Of a DNA stretch of 64,000 nucleotides, positions 26,135 through 34,536 are shown piece by piece; positions within the stretch are counted from its first letter, which is position 1, and every line of letters begins with the position of its first letter. Both the position numbers and the translations under genes were made by a program. Origin of the DNA: CAVQRB01 sp963715055. GTDB lineage: Bacteria; Pseudomonadota; Alphaproteobacteria; Rhodobacterales; Rhodobacteraceae. The stretch spans positions 14,450 to 78,449 of the forward strand of contig CAVQRB010000011.1 of NCBI GenBank assembly GCA_963715055.1, given 5' to 3'. Under the pieces are notes generated by a model. It saw nothing but the letters and a program-made list of their open reading frames with translations, was not told the DNA's origin and did not search any database.

Positions 26135-26950
26135 ATGATCAGAACACTCGCTCTTCTTTTCGCGCTGGCCGCAAGCCCGCTGGCCGCACAGGACCGCACG
26201 CCGAGCCATTGCATCGCTCTCGCCGAGGCCACGCCGGGGCTGGAATACATCGTGCCTGCAAGCCTTGGCCCCGTGGCACCCGAGACCGTGCGGCTGCACT
26301 ACATCACCCATGCCAGTTTCCTGATCCGCAGCCATGGCGGGCTCAACATGGTCACGGATTTCACCGGCTACATCGGCTCGACCCGGATGATTCCGGATGT
26401 GGTCACGATGAACCATGCCCATGATACCCACTGGACCGCCTTTCCCGATCCCGCGATCCCGCATGTGCTGCCGGGATGGGGCGACTTCGGGCAGGGGATC
26501 GACCACGCATTGGATTTGGGCGAGGTGCTGGTGCGCAATGTGTCCACCGATATCCGCAGCCAGTTCTCGGGCATCGAGCCCGAGGGCAATTCGATCTTCA
26601 TCTTCGAGATGGCCGGGCTCTGCATCGGGCATCTGGGGCATCTGCATCACGAACCGGATGCGGAGCAATATGCCGCCATCGGGCGGCTCGACGTGGTGAT
26701 GGCCCCGGTGGATGGCGGCTATACGCTGGACCTTGAGACCATGACGCGGGTTCTGAAGCGGCTGCGCTCGTCCGTGGTGATCCCGATGCACTGGTTCTCG
26801 CTGATGGCGCTCGACGATTTTCTCGCCGGCATGTCGGATGAATTCGCCATCGTGGAGGTGGGCGGACCGTCTCTCGAGATGTCGCTCGACCGCTTGCCAT
26901 CGCGCCCGACCATCATGGTCCTGCGCCCGGCGATGCTCAGCGACGAGTGA
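26135..26950 (+). CDS. Secreted MBL-fold (UlaG-like) metallohydrolase
   Basis: A signal peptide (MIRTLALLFALAASPLAAQ) precedes a 253-residue beta-lactamase-fold domain of the UlaG-like type (HYITHASFLIRSHGGLNMVT). The metal motif reads HAHDTH, where HxHxDH is usual, so the Asp is shifted by one position. A second cluster of His (GHLGHLHH) and IPMHWFS near the C-terminus complete the site. The ATG at 26135 is chosen for the signal peptide. Substrate unknown. Confidence 0.85.
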   Translation: MIRTLALLFALAASPLAAQDRTPSHCIALAEATPGLEYIVPASLGPVAPETVRLHYITHASFLIRSHGGLNMVTDFTGYIGSTRMIPDVVTMNHAHDTHWTAFPDPAIPHVLPGWGDFGQGIDHALDLGEVLVRNVSTDIRSQFSGIEPEGNSIFIFEMAGLCIGHLGHLHHEPDAEQYAAIGRLDVVMAPVDGGYTLDLETMTRVLKRLRSSVVIPMHWFSLMALDDFLAGMSDEFAIVEVGGPSLEMSLDRLPSRPTIMVLRPAMLSDE

Positions 26951-26991
26951 AGCCGGCTTGCATCGACCCGGCCTGCAGGGGATCAAGGAGC

Positions 26992-28407
26992 ATGACACTG
27001 AACCCCGCTGATTCCGCCTTCGAGGCAATATTGCGCACGCATCTCCCCGAAGAGGTACTGCGTCCGGCGGAGCCGCGCTATCTGGAGGAACCGCGCGGGC
27101 GCTGGCAGGGCACAAGCGGGTTGGTCGCTCTGCCGCGCTCGGTCGAGGAGGTAGCGACGCTGGTGCGCCTCGCGGCGCAGCACCGTGTCGGCATCATTCC
27201 CTATGGCGGCGGCACCGGCCTCGTCGGCGGTCAAGTGTCGGAGGAAGGCCCTGCGCCGCTCATCCTCTCGCTGGAGCGGATGAACGCGGTGCGCGCGGTC
27301 TACCCCGAGGAGAACGTGCTGATCTGCGAGGCAGGCGTGATCCTTGCGGATGTGCAGAAGGCCGCCGATGAGGCCGGGCGGCTCTTTCCCCTGTCGCTTG
27401 CCGCCGAAGGTTCGGCGCGGATCGGCGGGAACCTTGCCACAAACGCGGGCGGCACCGGCGTCCTTCGCTACGGCAACACGCGTGACCTTTGCCTCGGGCT
27501 GGAGGCGGTGCTGCCGGACGGGCAAATCTGGCACGGGCTGAAACGGCTGCGCAAGGACAACACCGGCTATGATCTGCGCCATCTGCTGATCGGCTCGGAA
27601 GGCACGCTGGGGGTGATCACTGCCGCCGCGCTGAAGCTGAGCCCGAAGCCCGCGCAGGAGGGTACCGGCGTCTTCGTGGTGCCGACGCCCGAGGCGGCGC
27701 TTCACCTGCTGGCCTTGGCGCGGGAGCAACTGGGCGAGATGGTCAGCGCCTTCGAGCTGATCTCCGGTCAGGGCCTTGCGTTTCTGGCCGAGACCTTGCC
27801 CGAGGTGCGCCAACCCTTTGTCAAGCCGCCGGAATGGAGCGTGCTGATCGAGGTTGGGCTCGCACAGGGGCTGGAGGCGCAGGCGGCGTTGGAGCGGCTC
27901 TTTGAGACAGCAGCGGAGGCGGGGCTGGTGCGTGACGCGGTCATCGCTCAAAGCGCCCAGCAGCGCGATGCCTTCTGGTCGGTGCGCGAACATATCCCCG
28001 TCGCCAACAAGCGCATCGGTGCTGTCTCCTCGCATGACATATCGCTGCCGCTCGGGGCGGTCGCCGACTACATCCGCCGCGCCGGCGAGGTCGTCGCTGG
28101 GCTTGGGGACTTCCGGATCAATTGCTTCGGCCATCTGGGTGACGGCAACCTGCATTACAACGTCTTCCCGCAGGCCGGAAAACGTGTGGCCGACCATGTG
28201 AACCAGCGCGACGAGGTCAAGCGTCGCCTGCATGATCTCGTGGATGAGATGGGCGGATCGGTGAGCGCCGAGCACGGGATCGGGCGGCTCAAGGTCGAGG
28301 ATCTGGAGCGCTATGGCGATCCGGCGAAACTGGCGGCGATGCGGGCAATCAAATCCGCGCTCGACCCCTTGGGCATCATGAACCCCGGTGCCGTGCTGCG
28401 CGTGTAA
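26992..28407 (+). CDS. FAD-linked oxidase of the GlcD / D-lactate dehydrogenase family
   Basis: A 471-residue flavoprotein that oxidises a 2-hydroxy acid (D-lactate, glycolate or 2-hydroxyglutarate type). The FAD-binding PCMH domain has PYGGGTGLVGGQV and RIGGNLATNAGGTGVLRYGN, then GSEGTLGVIT; the C-terminal domain has CFGHLGDGNLHYNVFP and SAEHGIGRLKVEDLERYGDP. The ATG at 26992 follows AAGGAG; a GTG at 26947 overlaps the previous gene but lacks support. The exact substrate is not readable. Confidence 0.93.
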   Translation: MTLNPADSAFEAILRTHLPEEVLRPAEPRYLEEPRGRWQGTSGLVALPRSVEEVATLVRLAAQHRVGIIPYGGGTGLVGGQVSEEGPAPLILSLERMNAVRAVYPEENVLICEAGVILADVQKAADEAGRLFPLSLAAEGSARIGGNLATNAGGTGVLRYGNTRDLCLGLEAVLPDGQIWHGLKRLRKDNTGYDLRHLLIGSEGTLGVITAAALKLSPKPAQEGTGVFVVPTPEAALHLLALAREQLGEMVSAFELISGQGLAFLAETLPEVRQPFVKPPEWSVLIEVGLAQGLEAQAALERLFETAAEAGLVRDAVIAQSAQQRDAFWSVREHIPVANKRIGAVSSHDISLPLGAVADYIRRAGEVVAGLGDFRINCFGHLGDGNLHYNVFPQAGKRVADHVNQRDEVKRRLHDLVDEMGGSVSAEHGIGRLKVEDLERYGDPAKLAAMRAIKSALDPLGIMNPGAVLRV

Positions 28408-28422
28408 GCCCGGCGCGGCCGA

Positions 28423-29643
28423 TCAGAGCAGCAGCAAGCCTTTTGCGGCCTTGAAGAGTTCCTTGAAGGGCAGTTGCGTGGCCCCGACAAGCACCAGCGG
28501 CAGCAGGGCGGCGGCCCCGAGCGGGACAATCGCCGAGCGGCTGAAGGGCAGGGAGGAGAGTTTCTTCGCGGCCTCGTCTATCTTGACCGCGTCCTTGTCG
28601 GCGGGCGGTTCTTCCGCATCACCGGGCTGCCAGCCCGCGAAATTCCGGCCGAAGATCTCGCGCTCGGCGGCGCGCTGGTTCACGGTGGCGCGGGCTGCGG
28701 CGGCAAGTCGGGTCCGAACCTTCAATGCCGTCAGCGGCTTGGCGAAGGCAATGAGAGGCAGGGAGAAAAGCCCGACGATGATCGCGGCCCAGGCACTCAT
28801 CATCCAGCCGTAGATCTCGGTGGAAAGCGCTCCGCTGCTCAGGCCCTTCAGGATGTATCCCGCGACCGTCACCGACATGGCGAAGGCGAGCGACGTGAAG
28901 ACATTGGGGTTCTGGCCGAGAAAGCGCAGGCCGCCGGCGCCATCAGGATGCGAGGCCACGAGCCGCAACTCGAGACCCGCGATCTGCCGCATGAGCCAGA
29001 CCCAGAGCAGGTAGCGCCAGAGCGCGCTCAGCATCAGGAACCCAAGCAGCGGGATCGCGACAAGCGCGGCCCACCAACCGGCGAGCGAGAGCACAAGCTC
29101 GCCTTCGGTGCCGGTGAAGCGCCAGGAACTGGCGTCAGCGCCGGAGGCGGATTTCACGTTGATGATGTAGAGGGCGCTCAGCAGGTAGGCGATGAGGGCG
29201 CAGATCCAGGCGGGTGCCGGGGCCTTCGCGCGGTCGATGGCGGTGATGACAGCCTGTCCTGCCGCAGGCAGCGACCGTGGTGCGATCAGCGGTGCGTCGG
29301 TGAAATGTACCAGAAACCCGCGCAACCGCGTATCCACGTGCCTGTCCATCAGAATGAGTAACGGTACCGCAATAGCGAAGCGGGCAAACGCGCTGACATC
29401 TAAAAGAAATCCGTTCGGCCCGAAGGCGCTGTCAGAAAGCAGGGCGAGCAGGAGCAGTACGCCCCACCCGAGCGCCAGAGCGGTCAACGCCCTGCGTGGA
29501 GCGGTGCGCGCCGCCTGCTCAAGGAGGCGGAACCGTTCGGCCAGCGGGCCGGACAGCCCGGAGGCAAACAGCGTGAACCCTTCGACGGATCGCGTATAGT
29601 CGGAAGCGGGCTGGGTCTCGGGGGTATCAGGTTTTTGGGGCAT
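28423..29643 (-). CDS. Multi-pass membrane protein of unknown function
   Basis: A 406-residue protein with about six to seven hydrophobic helices (for example near 53-72, 85-105, 145-165, 185-205, 265-300 and a C-terminal helix near 370-390). I recognise no catalytic motif. Similar proteins are widespread in alphaproteobacteria as hypothetical membrane proteins. It is convergent with the FAD oxidase and separated from apt by 74 bp. Confidence 0.75.
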   Translation of the reverse strand: MPQKPDTPETQPASDYTRSVEGFTLFASGLSGPLAERFRLLEQAARTAPRRALTALALGWGVLLLLALLSDSAFGPNGFLLDVSAFARFAIAVPLLILMDRHVDTRLRGFLVHFTDAPLIAPRSLPAAGQAVITAIDRAKAPAPAWICALIAYLLSALYIINVKSASGADASSWRFTGTEGELVLSLAGWWAALVAIPLLGFLMLSALWRYLLWVWLMRQIAGLELRLVASHPDGAGGLRFLGQNPNVFTSLAFAMSVTVAGYILKGLSSGALSTEIYGWMMSAWAAIIVGLFSLPLIAFAKPLTALKVRTRLAAAARATVNQRAAEREIFGRNFAGWQPGDAEEPPADKDAVKIDEAAKKLSSLPFSRSAIVPLGAAALLPLVLVGATQLPFKELFKAAKGLLLL

Positions 29644-29717
29644 CGGCTGTCGCTCTTCGGGGTGTTGCGGGCTGGGTCAGGCTTGAGTGCCGATCCGGGC
29701 GCGGCAGGTCGTTGATA

Positions 29718-30248
29718 TCAGAGCCCTTCGAAGGCGCAAAGCGCGTTGACATCCATCCCCATCGCCTCGAGCCGCTTGCGGCCGCCCAAGTCGGGCAGGT
29801 CGATGATGAAGGAGCAGGAGACGATCTCGCCGCCCAAACGCTCTATCAGCTTGATGCCCGCCTCTGCGGTGCCGCCGGTGGCCAGCAGGTCGTCGACGAC
29901 GAGGATCTTCTCGCCGGCCTCGATGGCGTCGTCATGGATCTCGACGATGGCCTCGCCGTATTCGAGCTTGTAGTCCTGGCTGATCGTGGTGCCCGGCAGC
30001 TTGCCCTTCTTGCGGATCGGCACGAAGCCCACCGAGAGCTGGTGCGCAATGGCACCGCCAAGAATGAAGCCGCGTGCCTCGAGGCCCACGACCTTGTCGA
30101 TGTCGATGCCGGCATAGGGGTGCAGCATCTGGTCGATCGCCATGCGAAAGCCGCGGGCATCGGCAAACAAGGTCGTTACATCGCGGAACATGATCCCTTC
30201 ATGCGGGAAATCGACGATGGTGCGGATATAGTCGCGTACGGTTTTCAT
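29718..30248 (-). CDS. apt: Adenine phosphoribosyltransferase
   Basis: Converts adenine and PRPP to AMP. The 176-residue product contains the PRPP-binding motif ILVVDDLLATGGTAEAGIKL near 120-140 and the start MKTVRDYIRTIVDFPHEGIM. Together with mtnP 1.6 kb away it completes salvage of adenine from methylthioadenosine. The apt stop side is convergent with nothing; it starts 9 bases after the LysE gene. Confidence 0.97.
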   Translation of the reverse strand: MKTVRDYIRTIVDFPHEGIMFRDVTTLFADARGFRMAIDQMLHPYAGIDIDKVVGLEARGFILGGAIAHQLSVGFVPIRKKGKLPGTTISQDYKLEYGEAIVEIHDDAIEAGEKILVVDDLLATGGTAEAGIKLIERLGGEIVSCSFIIDLPDLGGRKRLEAMGMDVNALCAFEGL

Positions 30249-30257
30249 GATCTTCCT

Positions 30258-30881
30258 TCAGGAGGCGCGGCGCAGGGAGGCGGTCAGGACACCCATGCCG
30301 ACGAGGGTGGCGCCACCTGCCCGTGTGAGCCAGGTCAGCAGCGAGGGGCGCGCGATGACGCGGCGCAGGCGGTCGGCGAGCACCGCATAGGCCAGTGCAT
30401 TGAGAGCGGCGAGGGTCACAAAAGTTGCAATCAGGATTGCGAACTGCGGCAGGAGCGGCGCGTCCGGCCGCAGAAACTGCGGCACGAAGGCAATGAAGAA
30501 GGCGATCGATTTGGGGTTCAGCGCAGTCACCATTGCCGCATGCCCGAAAACGCCCCGCGCCTTGATGTCAGCCTTTGGCGGCTCAAGGCCCTTGCTGGGT
30601 GCCGAGCGGATCAGTTTGATCCCGAGCCAGATCAGATAGACCGCGCCCACCCATTTCAGAACCGTGAACAGGGTGGCCGAGGCCAGCACCAGCGCGCCGA
30701 GGCCGGCCAGGGACGCGGTCATTGCGACAAGGTCCCCAAGCGCCACGCCGGCGGCAGAGGCCACGGCGACGGAGCGCCCCTTGGAGAGCGCGTAGCTGAG
30801 CACCAGAAGCACGGTGGGACCGGGTATGAGCAGGAGTGCCGTAGAGGCGGCGACGAAGGTGAGCCACAGGTCCAGAGGCAT
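30258..30881 (-). CDS. LysE/RhtB family amino-acid exporter
   Basis: A 207-residue membrane exporter starting MPLDLWLTFVAASTALLLIP, with the family motif PGPTVLLVLSYALSKG and about six helices. The NPKSIAFFIAFVPQF motif is typical of RhtB-type homoserine/threonine efflux proteins. The ATG at 30881 is preferred to the longer frame. Same strand as apt with a 9-base gap, so probably one transcript. Substrate unknown. Confidence 0.92.
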   Translation of the reverse strand: MPLDLWLTFVAASTALLLIPGPTVLLVLSYALSKGRSVAVASAAGVALGDLVAMTASLAGLGALVLASATLFTVLKWVGAVYLIWLGIKLIRSAPSKGLEPPKADIKARGVFGHAAMVTALNPKSIAFFIAFVPQFLRPDAPLLPQFAILIATFVTLAALNALAYAVLADRLRRVIARPSLLTWLTRAGGATLVGMGVLTASLRRAS

Positions 30882-31033
30882 GAAATCGGTCCTTTTCGTC
30901 GCGGCACCAAGGTCTTCGAGTTGTGACGATATTCGCATCCACAGCGGTATGTGAAGTAGTTCACACCATTTTCCCGCATTTGTGGTATATTTCGCAGCAA
31001 TACCCGAAATTTTATTTGAAACGGAGAAATCAA

Positions 31034-31150
31034 ATGCGAGCTGTATCTGCTCTGGCCATCGCCTTGTTTTTCATCACGACCGCCGCCGCCCATGCCGCCT
31101 GCCCGGAGGGGTACTACAATTGCGGCGACAAACTGTGTTGCCCGAAATGA
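31034..31150 (+). CDS. Secreted Cys-rich micropeptide
   Basis: A 38-residue protein: signal peptide MRAVSALAIALFFITTAAAH with cleavage expected after AHA, leaving about 17 residues, ACPEGYYNCGDKLCCPK, with four Cys in a C-x6-C-x4-CC pattern. It has GGAG at proper spacing before the ATG and an AT-rich leader. Its stop overlaps the start of the next gene as ATGA, so both are translated together. The two Cys pairs could form disulfides or a metal site. No family is recognised. Confidence 0.75.
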   Translation: MRAVSALAIALFFITTAAAHAACPEGYYNCGDKLCCPK

Positions 31151-31842
31151 CCGCCGTGAGCCCTGAGAAGAGGGAAAAGAAGGTGGATTTCAAGTTCTGG
31201 ACGATCACCGGGCTGGTTGTCGCGGTGCTGGCATTCAACCTCGCCGAACGGCTGGTGCTGGATGCCGACGAGGAGGACATAAGCTACGCGAGGCTGATCA
31301 TTCCGGCCAATCGCGTGACCGACCCGCACCCGGGCGACGTCTTTGTCTTCAGTCACCAGAACAACGCCTTCGTCGAAAGCAAGTTCTGTTCGCTCCAGTA
31401 CTTTGAGTTGCCCGAGCCGGTGTCTGACAATCTCAAGGCCTCGAACGTCTGGGGCAGCAGCGTGAACGCGACCATCGCCTCCGTGGGCGATTATGTCGGC
31501 GAGAAGATCACGGGGCTGGCCCGGGTCGATCACGCGGAACGCCAGTGGACCTACCAGAAGACGCATCGCAAGGAGGTTCAGGCGCCGATGGAAGCCGCCT
31601 GCCTGCAAACCGTTGTGGCGGCGGCATTCAACCCCGATCTGACGCCCTTCGTGGTCGATGCGATCTACCAGGTGGAGGATGCGGAAGGTCAGTCGAAGTG
31701 GGTGCGCTTCGCCAATCCACTGATGCTCGACCCGGAGAGTTGCGACGGGGGATGTCCCGAGAAGAAGAACCTCGAGGAGATCGTGCAGGCCGATGCCATC
31801 ACGCGCTTCAAGGCGAAATGGGGCATCGTGCGGATTCAGTGA
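31147..31842 (+). CDS. Membrane-anchored extracytoplasmic protein coupled to the micropeptide
   Basis: This 231-residue protein has a short cytoplasmic N-terminus (MTAVSPEKREKKVDF), one transmembrane helix (WTITGLVVAVLAFNLA), then an extracytoplasmic domain. The domain contains several Cys, among them FCSLQY, EAACLQT and ESCDGGCPEKK, which could pair in the oxidising periplasm. I do not recognise a family. The start overlaps the micropeptide stop (ATGA), so they form a two-gene operon. Confidence 0.75.
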   Translation: MTAVSPEKREKKVDFKFWTITGLVVAVLAFNLAERLVLDADEEDISYARLIIPANRVTDPHPGDVFVFSHQNNAFVESKFCSLQYFELPEPVSDNLKASNVWGSSVNATIASVGDYVGEKITGLARVDHAERQWTYQKTHRKEVQAPMEAACLQTVVAAAFNPDLTPFVVDAIYQVEDAEGQSKWVRFANPLMLDPESCDGGCPEKKNLEEIVQADAITRFKAKWGIVRIQ

Positions 31843-31854
31843 CTGTCCGGGGCG

Positions 31855-32730
31855 TCACGCCAGAAGACGGCCCGCGACCGCGTCGAGCTTTGCCATCAGA
31901 GCCGGATCCCGTGCTTCGGGCGCGGTCAGGATGGCGTATTCCAGCGCCCGGTCGCAGCCATGCGGGCAGGGTGCGCGGTCGCGGCCAAGCAGGGCGGGCA
32001 AGCGGCGCACCAGATCGCGGCCCTTGTCGGCATTTCCCATCAAAGTCTTAATGATTTCAGTGACATCCACCTCGCCGTGATCGGGGTGCCAGCTGTCGTA
32101 GTCGGTGATCATCGCGACGGAGGCATAGCACAGCTCCGCCTCGCGGGCGAGTTTCGCCTCGGGCATGTTGGTCATGCCGATCACATCCGCGCCCCAGTGC
32201 GCGCGGTACATCCTCGATTCCGCCAGCGTCGAGAATTGCGGGCCTTCCATGGCAAGGTAGGTGCCGCCCCTGTGCACGGTGATACCTGCGTCCTTCGCGG
32301 CGCTGTGGCAGGCCTCCGTCAGCCGCGGGCAGGTCGGATGCGCCACCGAGACATGCGCCACGCAACCGGTGCCGAAGAAGGATTTCTCCCGCGCGAAGGT
32401 GCGGTCAATGAACTGATCCACAAGGACAAAATCGCCCGGCGCCATCTCCTCGCGGAACGACCCGCAAGCAGAGACGGAGATCACATCCGTGACGCCGAGC
32501 CGCTTCAGCGCGTCGATATTGGCGCGGTAGGGGACGGTGGTAGGGCTGTGGACGTGACCCCGCCCGTGACGCGGCAGGAAGGCCATCGCCACCCCGTCGA
32601 GCGTACCCGTCAGAATGGCGTCCGAAGGCGCGCCCCAGGGGGTCTCGACGCGGGTCCATTCCGCGCCCTCAAGCCCGTCGATGTCATAGATGCCGGAGCC
32701 GCCGATCACGGCAATTTTCGTCTCGGTCAT
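31855..32730 (-). CDS. mtnP: S-methyl-5'-thioadenosine phosphorylase
   Basis: Splits methylthioadenosine into adenine and methylthioribose-1-phosphate. The 291-residue product has the PNP-family motifs GGSGIYDIDGLE, FLPRHGRGHVHSPTTVPYRA, and SVSACGSFREEMAPGDFVLV, plus MEGPQFSTLAESRMYRAHW for substrate binding. Adenine made here is used by apt at 29.7 kb on the same strand. Confidence 0.97.
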   Translation of the reverse strand: MTETKIAVIGGSGIYDIDGLEGAEWTRVETPWGAPSDAILTGTLDGVAMAFLPRHGRGHVHSPTTVPYRANIDALKRLGVTDVISVSACGSFREEMAPGDFVLVDQFIDRTFAREKSFFGTGCVAHVSVAHPTCPRLTEACHSAAKDAGITVHRGGTYLAMEGPQFSTLAESRMYRAHWGADVIGMTNMPEAKLAREAELCYASVAMITDYDSWHPDHGEVDVTEIIKTLMGNADKGRDLVRRLPALLGRDRAPCPHGCDRALEYAILTAPEARDPALMAKLDAVAGRLLA

Positions 32731-32779
32731 GGGGGCCTCCTGCTTCGGTCAACGCGCCGGACCTTTGCCCGGTTCGGGG

Positions 32780-32840
32780 TGGAAAACAAGGGGGTGCCCC
32801 GCGTACACCCCCTGTACACCCCCCGTGCACCCCCCGGCGT
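32780..32840. repeat. Short imperfect tandem repeat GTACACCCCCN
   Basis: Three adjacent 11-bp units, GTACACCCCCT, GTACACCCCCC and GTGCACCCCCC, lie in the gap upstream of mtnP. They are C-rich on the plus strand. No function is evident; the repeats might alter promoter spacing for mtnP. Confidence 0.5.
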
Positions 32841-32851
32841 CCGAGGCCGCG

Positions 32852-32980
32852 TCAGTCGCGGCGGATGATGCCGGTGATCGCGGCGGCACCGAGGGTGGTG
32901 AGGATCCAGTTCGCGACCGAGAGCACGCCCTTCCACCACCACAGATGCCAGCCCCAGGGCTTCCGCATGCCGCTCGGCAT
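32852..32980 (-). CDS. Tiny Trp-rich protein
   Basis: A 42-residue minus-strand frame starts MPSGMRKPWGWHLWWWKGVL, continues SVANWILTTLGAAAITGIIRRD and stops at 32852. It has a basic, Trp-rich N-terminus and a hydrophobic C-terminal half that could insert in a membrane. Third positions are GC-rich as expected of a gene. No good ribosome site is seen. The frame lies upstream of mtnP, in the same direction. The gap 32981-33231 holds no gene I can support. Confidence 0.5.
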   Translation of the reverse strand: MPSGMRKPWGWHLWWWKGVLSVANWILTTLGAAAITGIIRRD

Positions 32981-33231
32981 CCGCCTCGCGCTGCCAGGAG
33001 ACCCGTCATCAGGTCAGACCTCTGCGGAACGGTTGTCGCCTGCCGAAAAGGCGTGCTGAAGGATCGCTTCGCGACGTGCGGCCTGCCTTTCGTGAAACGT
33101 CGTGTCAGTGGAGAACCGTTGCCGCAGGCAGTTGCCCTGTGCGCGTATCTCGGCGTCGTCCCTGAATACGGTGCAGAAAACGCTGAAAAAGTAGAATTGA
33201 ACCGGCGGCAAAAGTCACTCAGACTGGCACC

Positions 33232-34536
33232 ATGAAACTTCTGCTGCTGTTGGTTGGATATCTTGCGGCTGTCACACTGCCTTTGGTCCTGTCATGGGTC
33301 ACCGGCGGTCCGGCACGCGACATCCTGCAGGAGCTTGCCAGCGGTCTGGGCATTCTGGCCTTTTCGATGATCCTTGTGGAATTTGTCCTCTCGGGCCGCT
33401 TCAAGAGTGTTTCCAACGGCATCGGGATGGATGTGACCATGCGGGTGCATCAGGTCATGGCTCGCACCGCCCTTGTCTTCGCGCTGCTGCATCCGTTGCT
33501 CTATTTTGGCACACCGTCCGGGGGGCAGCGCCCCTGGGACCCGACGCGGCAGTTGACCGTCACGACGGATTTTTCCGACCTTGCGACGGGGATTGCGGCC
33601 TATCTGCTGCTGCCCAGTCTTGTCCTGCTGTCAATCGCACGCACCGATCTGGACTACAAATACGAGACATGGCGTCTGTTGCACGGGATCGGCGCGCTAT
33701 TGATCGCGTTGTTTTTGCTGCACCATACTGTCTACGCCGGACGCTACGGTTCGCAGCCCGTGATGGTCTGGGTGTGGCTTGTGATGACGGGGATTGCGGT
33801 CGGGTCGCTGCTTTATGTCTATCTGGTGGTGCCCTTGCTGGATCGGGCGCGGGTCTGGCGTGTGATCTCCGTGACCCGTTTGACGCCCAGACAATGGGAA
33901 GTGACCGTGACGCCCGAAGGCCACCCGGGGCTTGCCTACAAGGCCGGGCAGTTCGTCTGGCTCAATATCGGACACAGTTCCTTCTCGATGAAGGAAAACC
34001 CGTTCTCCATCTCTTCCGCGCCTGCGGGCGGGCCGGATGTCTCTTTCATGATAAAGGAGCTTGGCGATTTCACGGACACGATCGGGCAGACGGAATGCGG
34101 AACCGTCGCCTATCTTGACGGTCCTTACGGCAATCTCTCGGTTGATGGCCGGCGCGAGCCTGGCGTTGCGCTGATCGCGGGTGGTGTCGGGCTGGCACCA
34201 CTGCTGGGGATTCTGAGGCAGTTGCGCCTGACCAAGGATCCGCGTGAGGTGAAGGTGATCTATGGCAACCGGATTGTCGATCAGATCGCCTGTCGGGAGG
34301 AACTGGATGCCGAGAACACCTGCTATGTGCTGTCGGAACCGCCTGAGGCATGGACCGGCGAGACCGGTTTCATCGGTGGCGATGTTCTGGATCGCGTATT
34401 CACCACCGATGAGTTCAAGGAATGGGTCTTTGTGATGTGCGGGCCTGCGATCATGATGAATGTGGTCGAGGACCACCTGATCGAGAGGGGGACGCCCGCC
34501 CACCGTATCCTGTCGGAGCGGTTCAGTTATGACTGA
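33232..34536 (+). CDS. Ferric reductase-like transmembrane / FAD-NAD oxidoreductase
   Basis: A 434-residue membrane flavocytochrome of the NOX/FRE type. About six N-terminal helices carry heme-ligand His pairs (HQVMARTALVFALLHPLLY and FLLHHTVYAGRY). The cytoplasmic part has a FAD-binding motif (KENPFSISSAP) and an NAD(P)-binding motif (IAGGVGLAPLLGILRQL), ending with CGPAIMMNVVEDHLIERG. It would move electrons from NAD(P)H across the membrane, e.g. to ferric iron (family knowledge; substrate inferred). Confidence 0.93.
   Translation: MKLLLLLVGYLAAVTLPLVLSWVTGGPARDILQELASGLGILAFSMILVEFVLSGRFKSVSNGIGMDVTMRVHQVMARTALVFALLHPLLYFGTPSGGQRPWDPTRQLTVTTDFSDLATGIAAYLLLPSLVLLSIARTDLDYKYETWRLLHGIGALLIALFLLHHTVYAGRYGSQPVMVWVWLVMTGIAVGSLLYVYLVVPLLDRARVWRVISVTRLTPRQWEVTVTPEGHPGLAYKAGQFVWLNIGHSSFSMKENPFSISSAPAGGPDVSFMIKELGDFTDTIGQTECGTVAYLDGPYGNLSVDGRREPGVALIAGGVGLAPLLGILRQLRLTKDPREVKVIYGNRIVDQIACREELDAENTCYVLSEPPEAWTGETGFIGGDVLDRVFTTDEFKEWVFVMCGPAIMMNVVEDHLIERGTPAHRILSERFSYD

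Noticed and set aside
32780..32840. CRISPR-like repeat
   Set aside because: Units are only 11 bp, adjacent without spacers, and only three copies exist; no cas genes are present.
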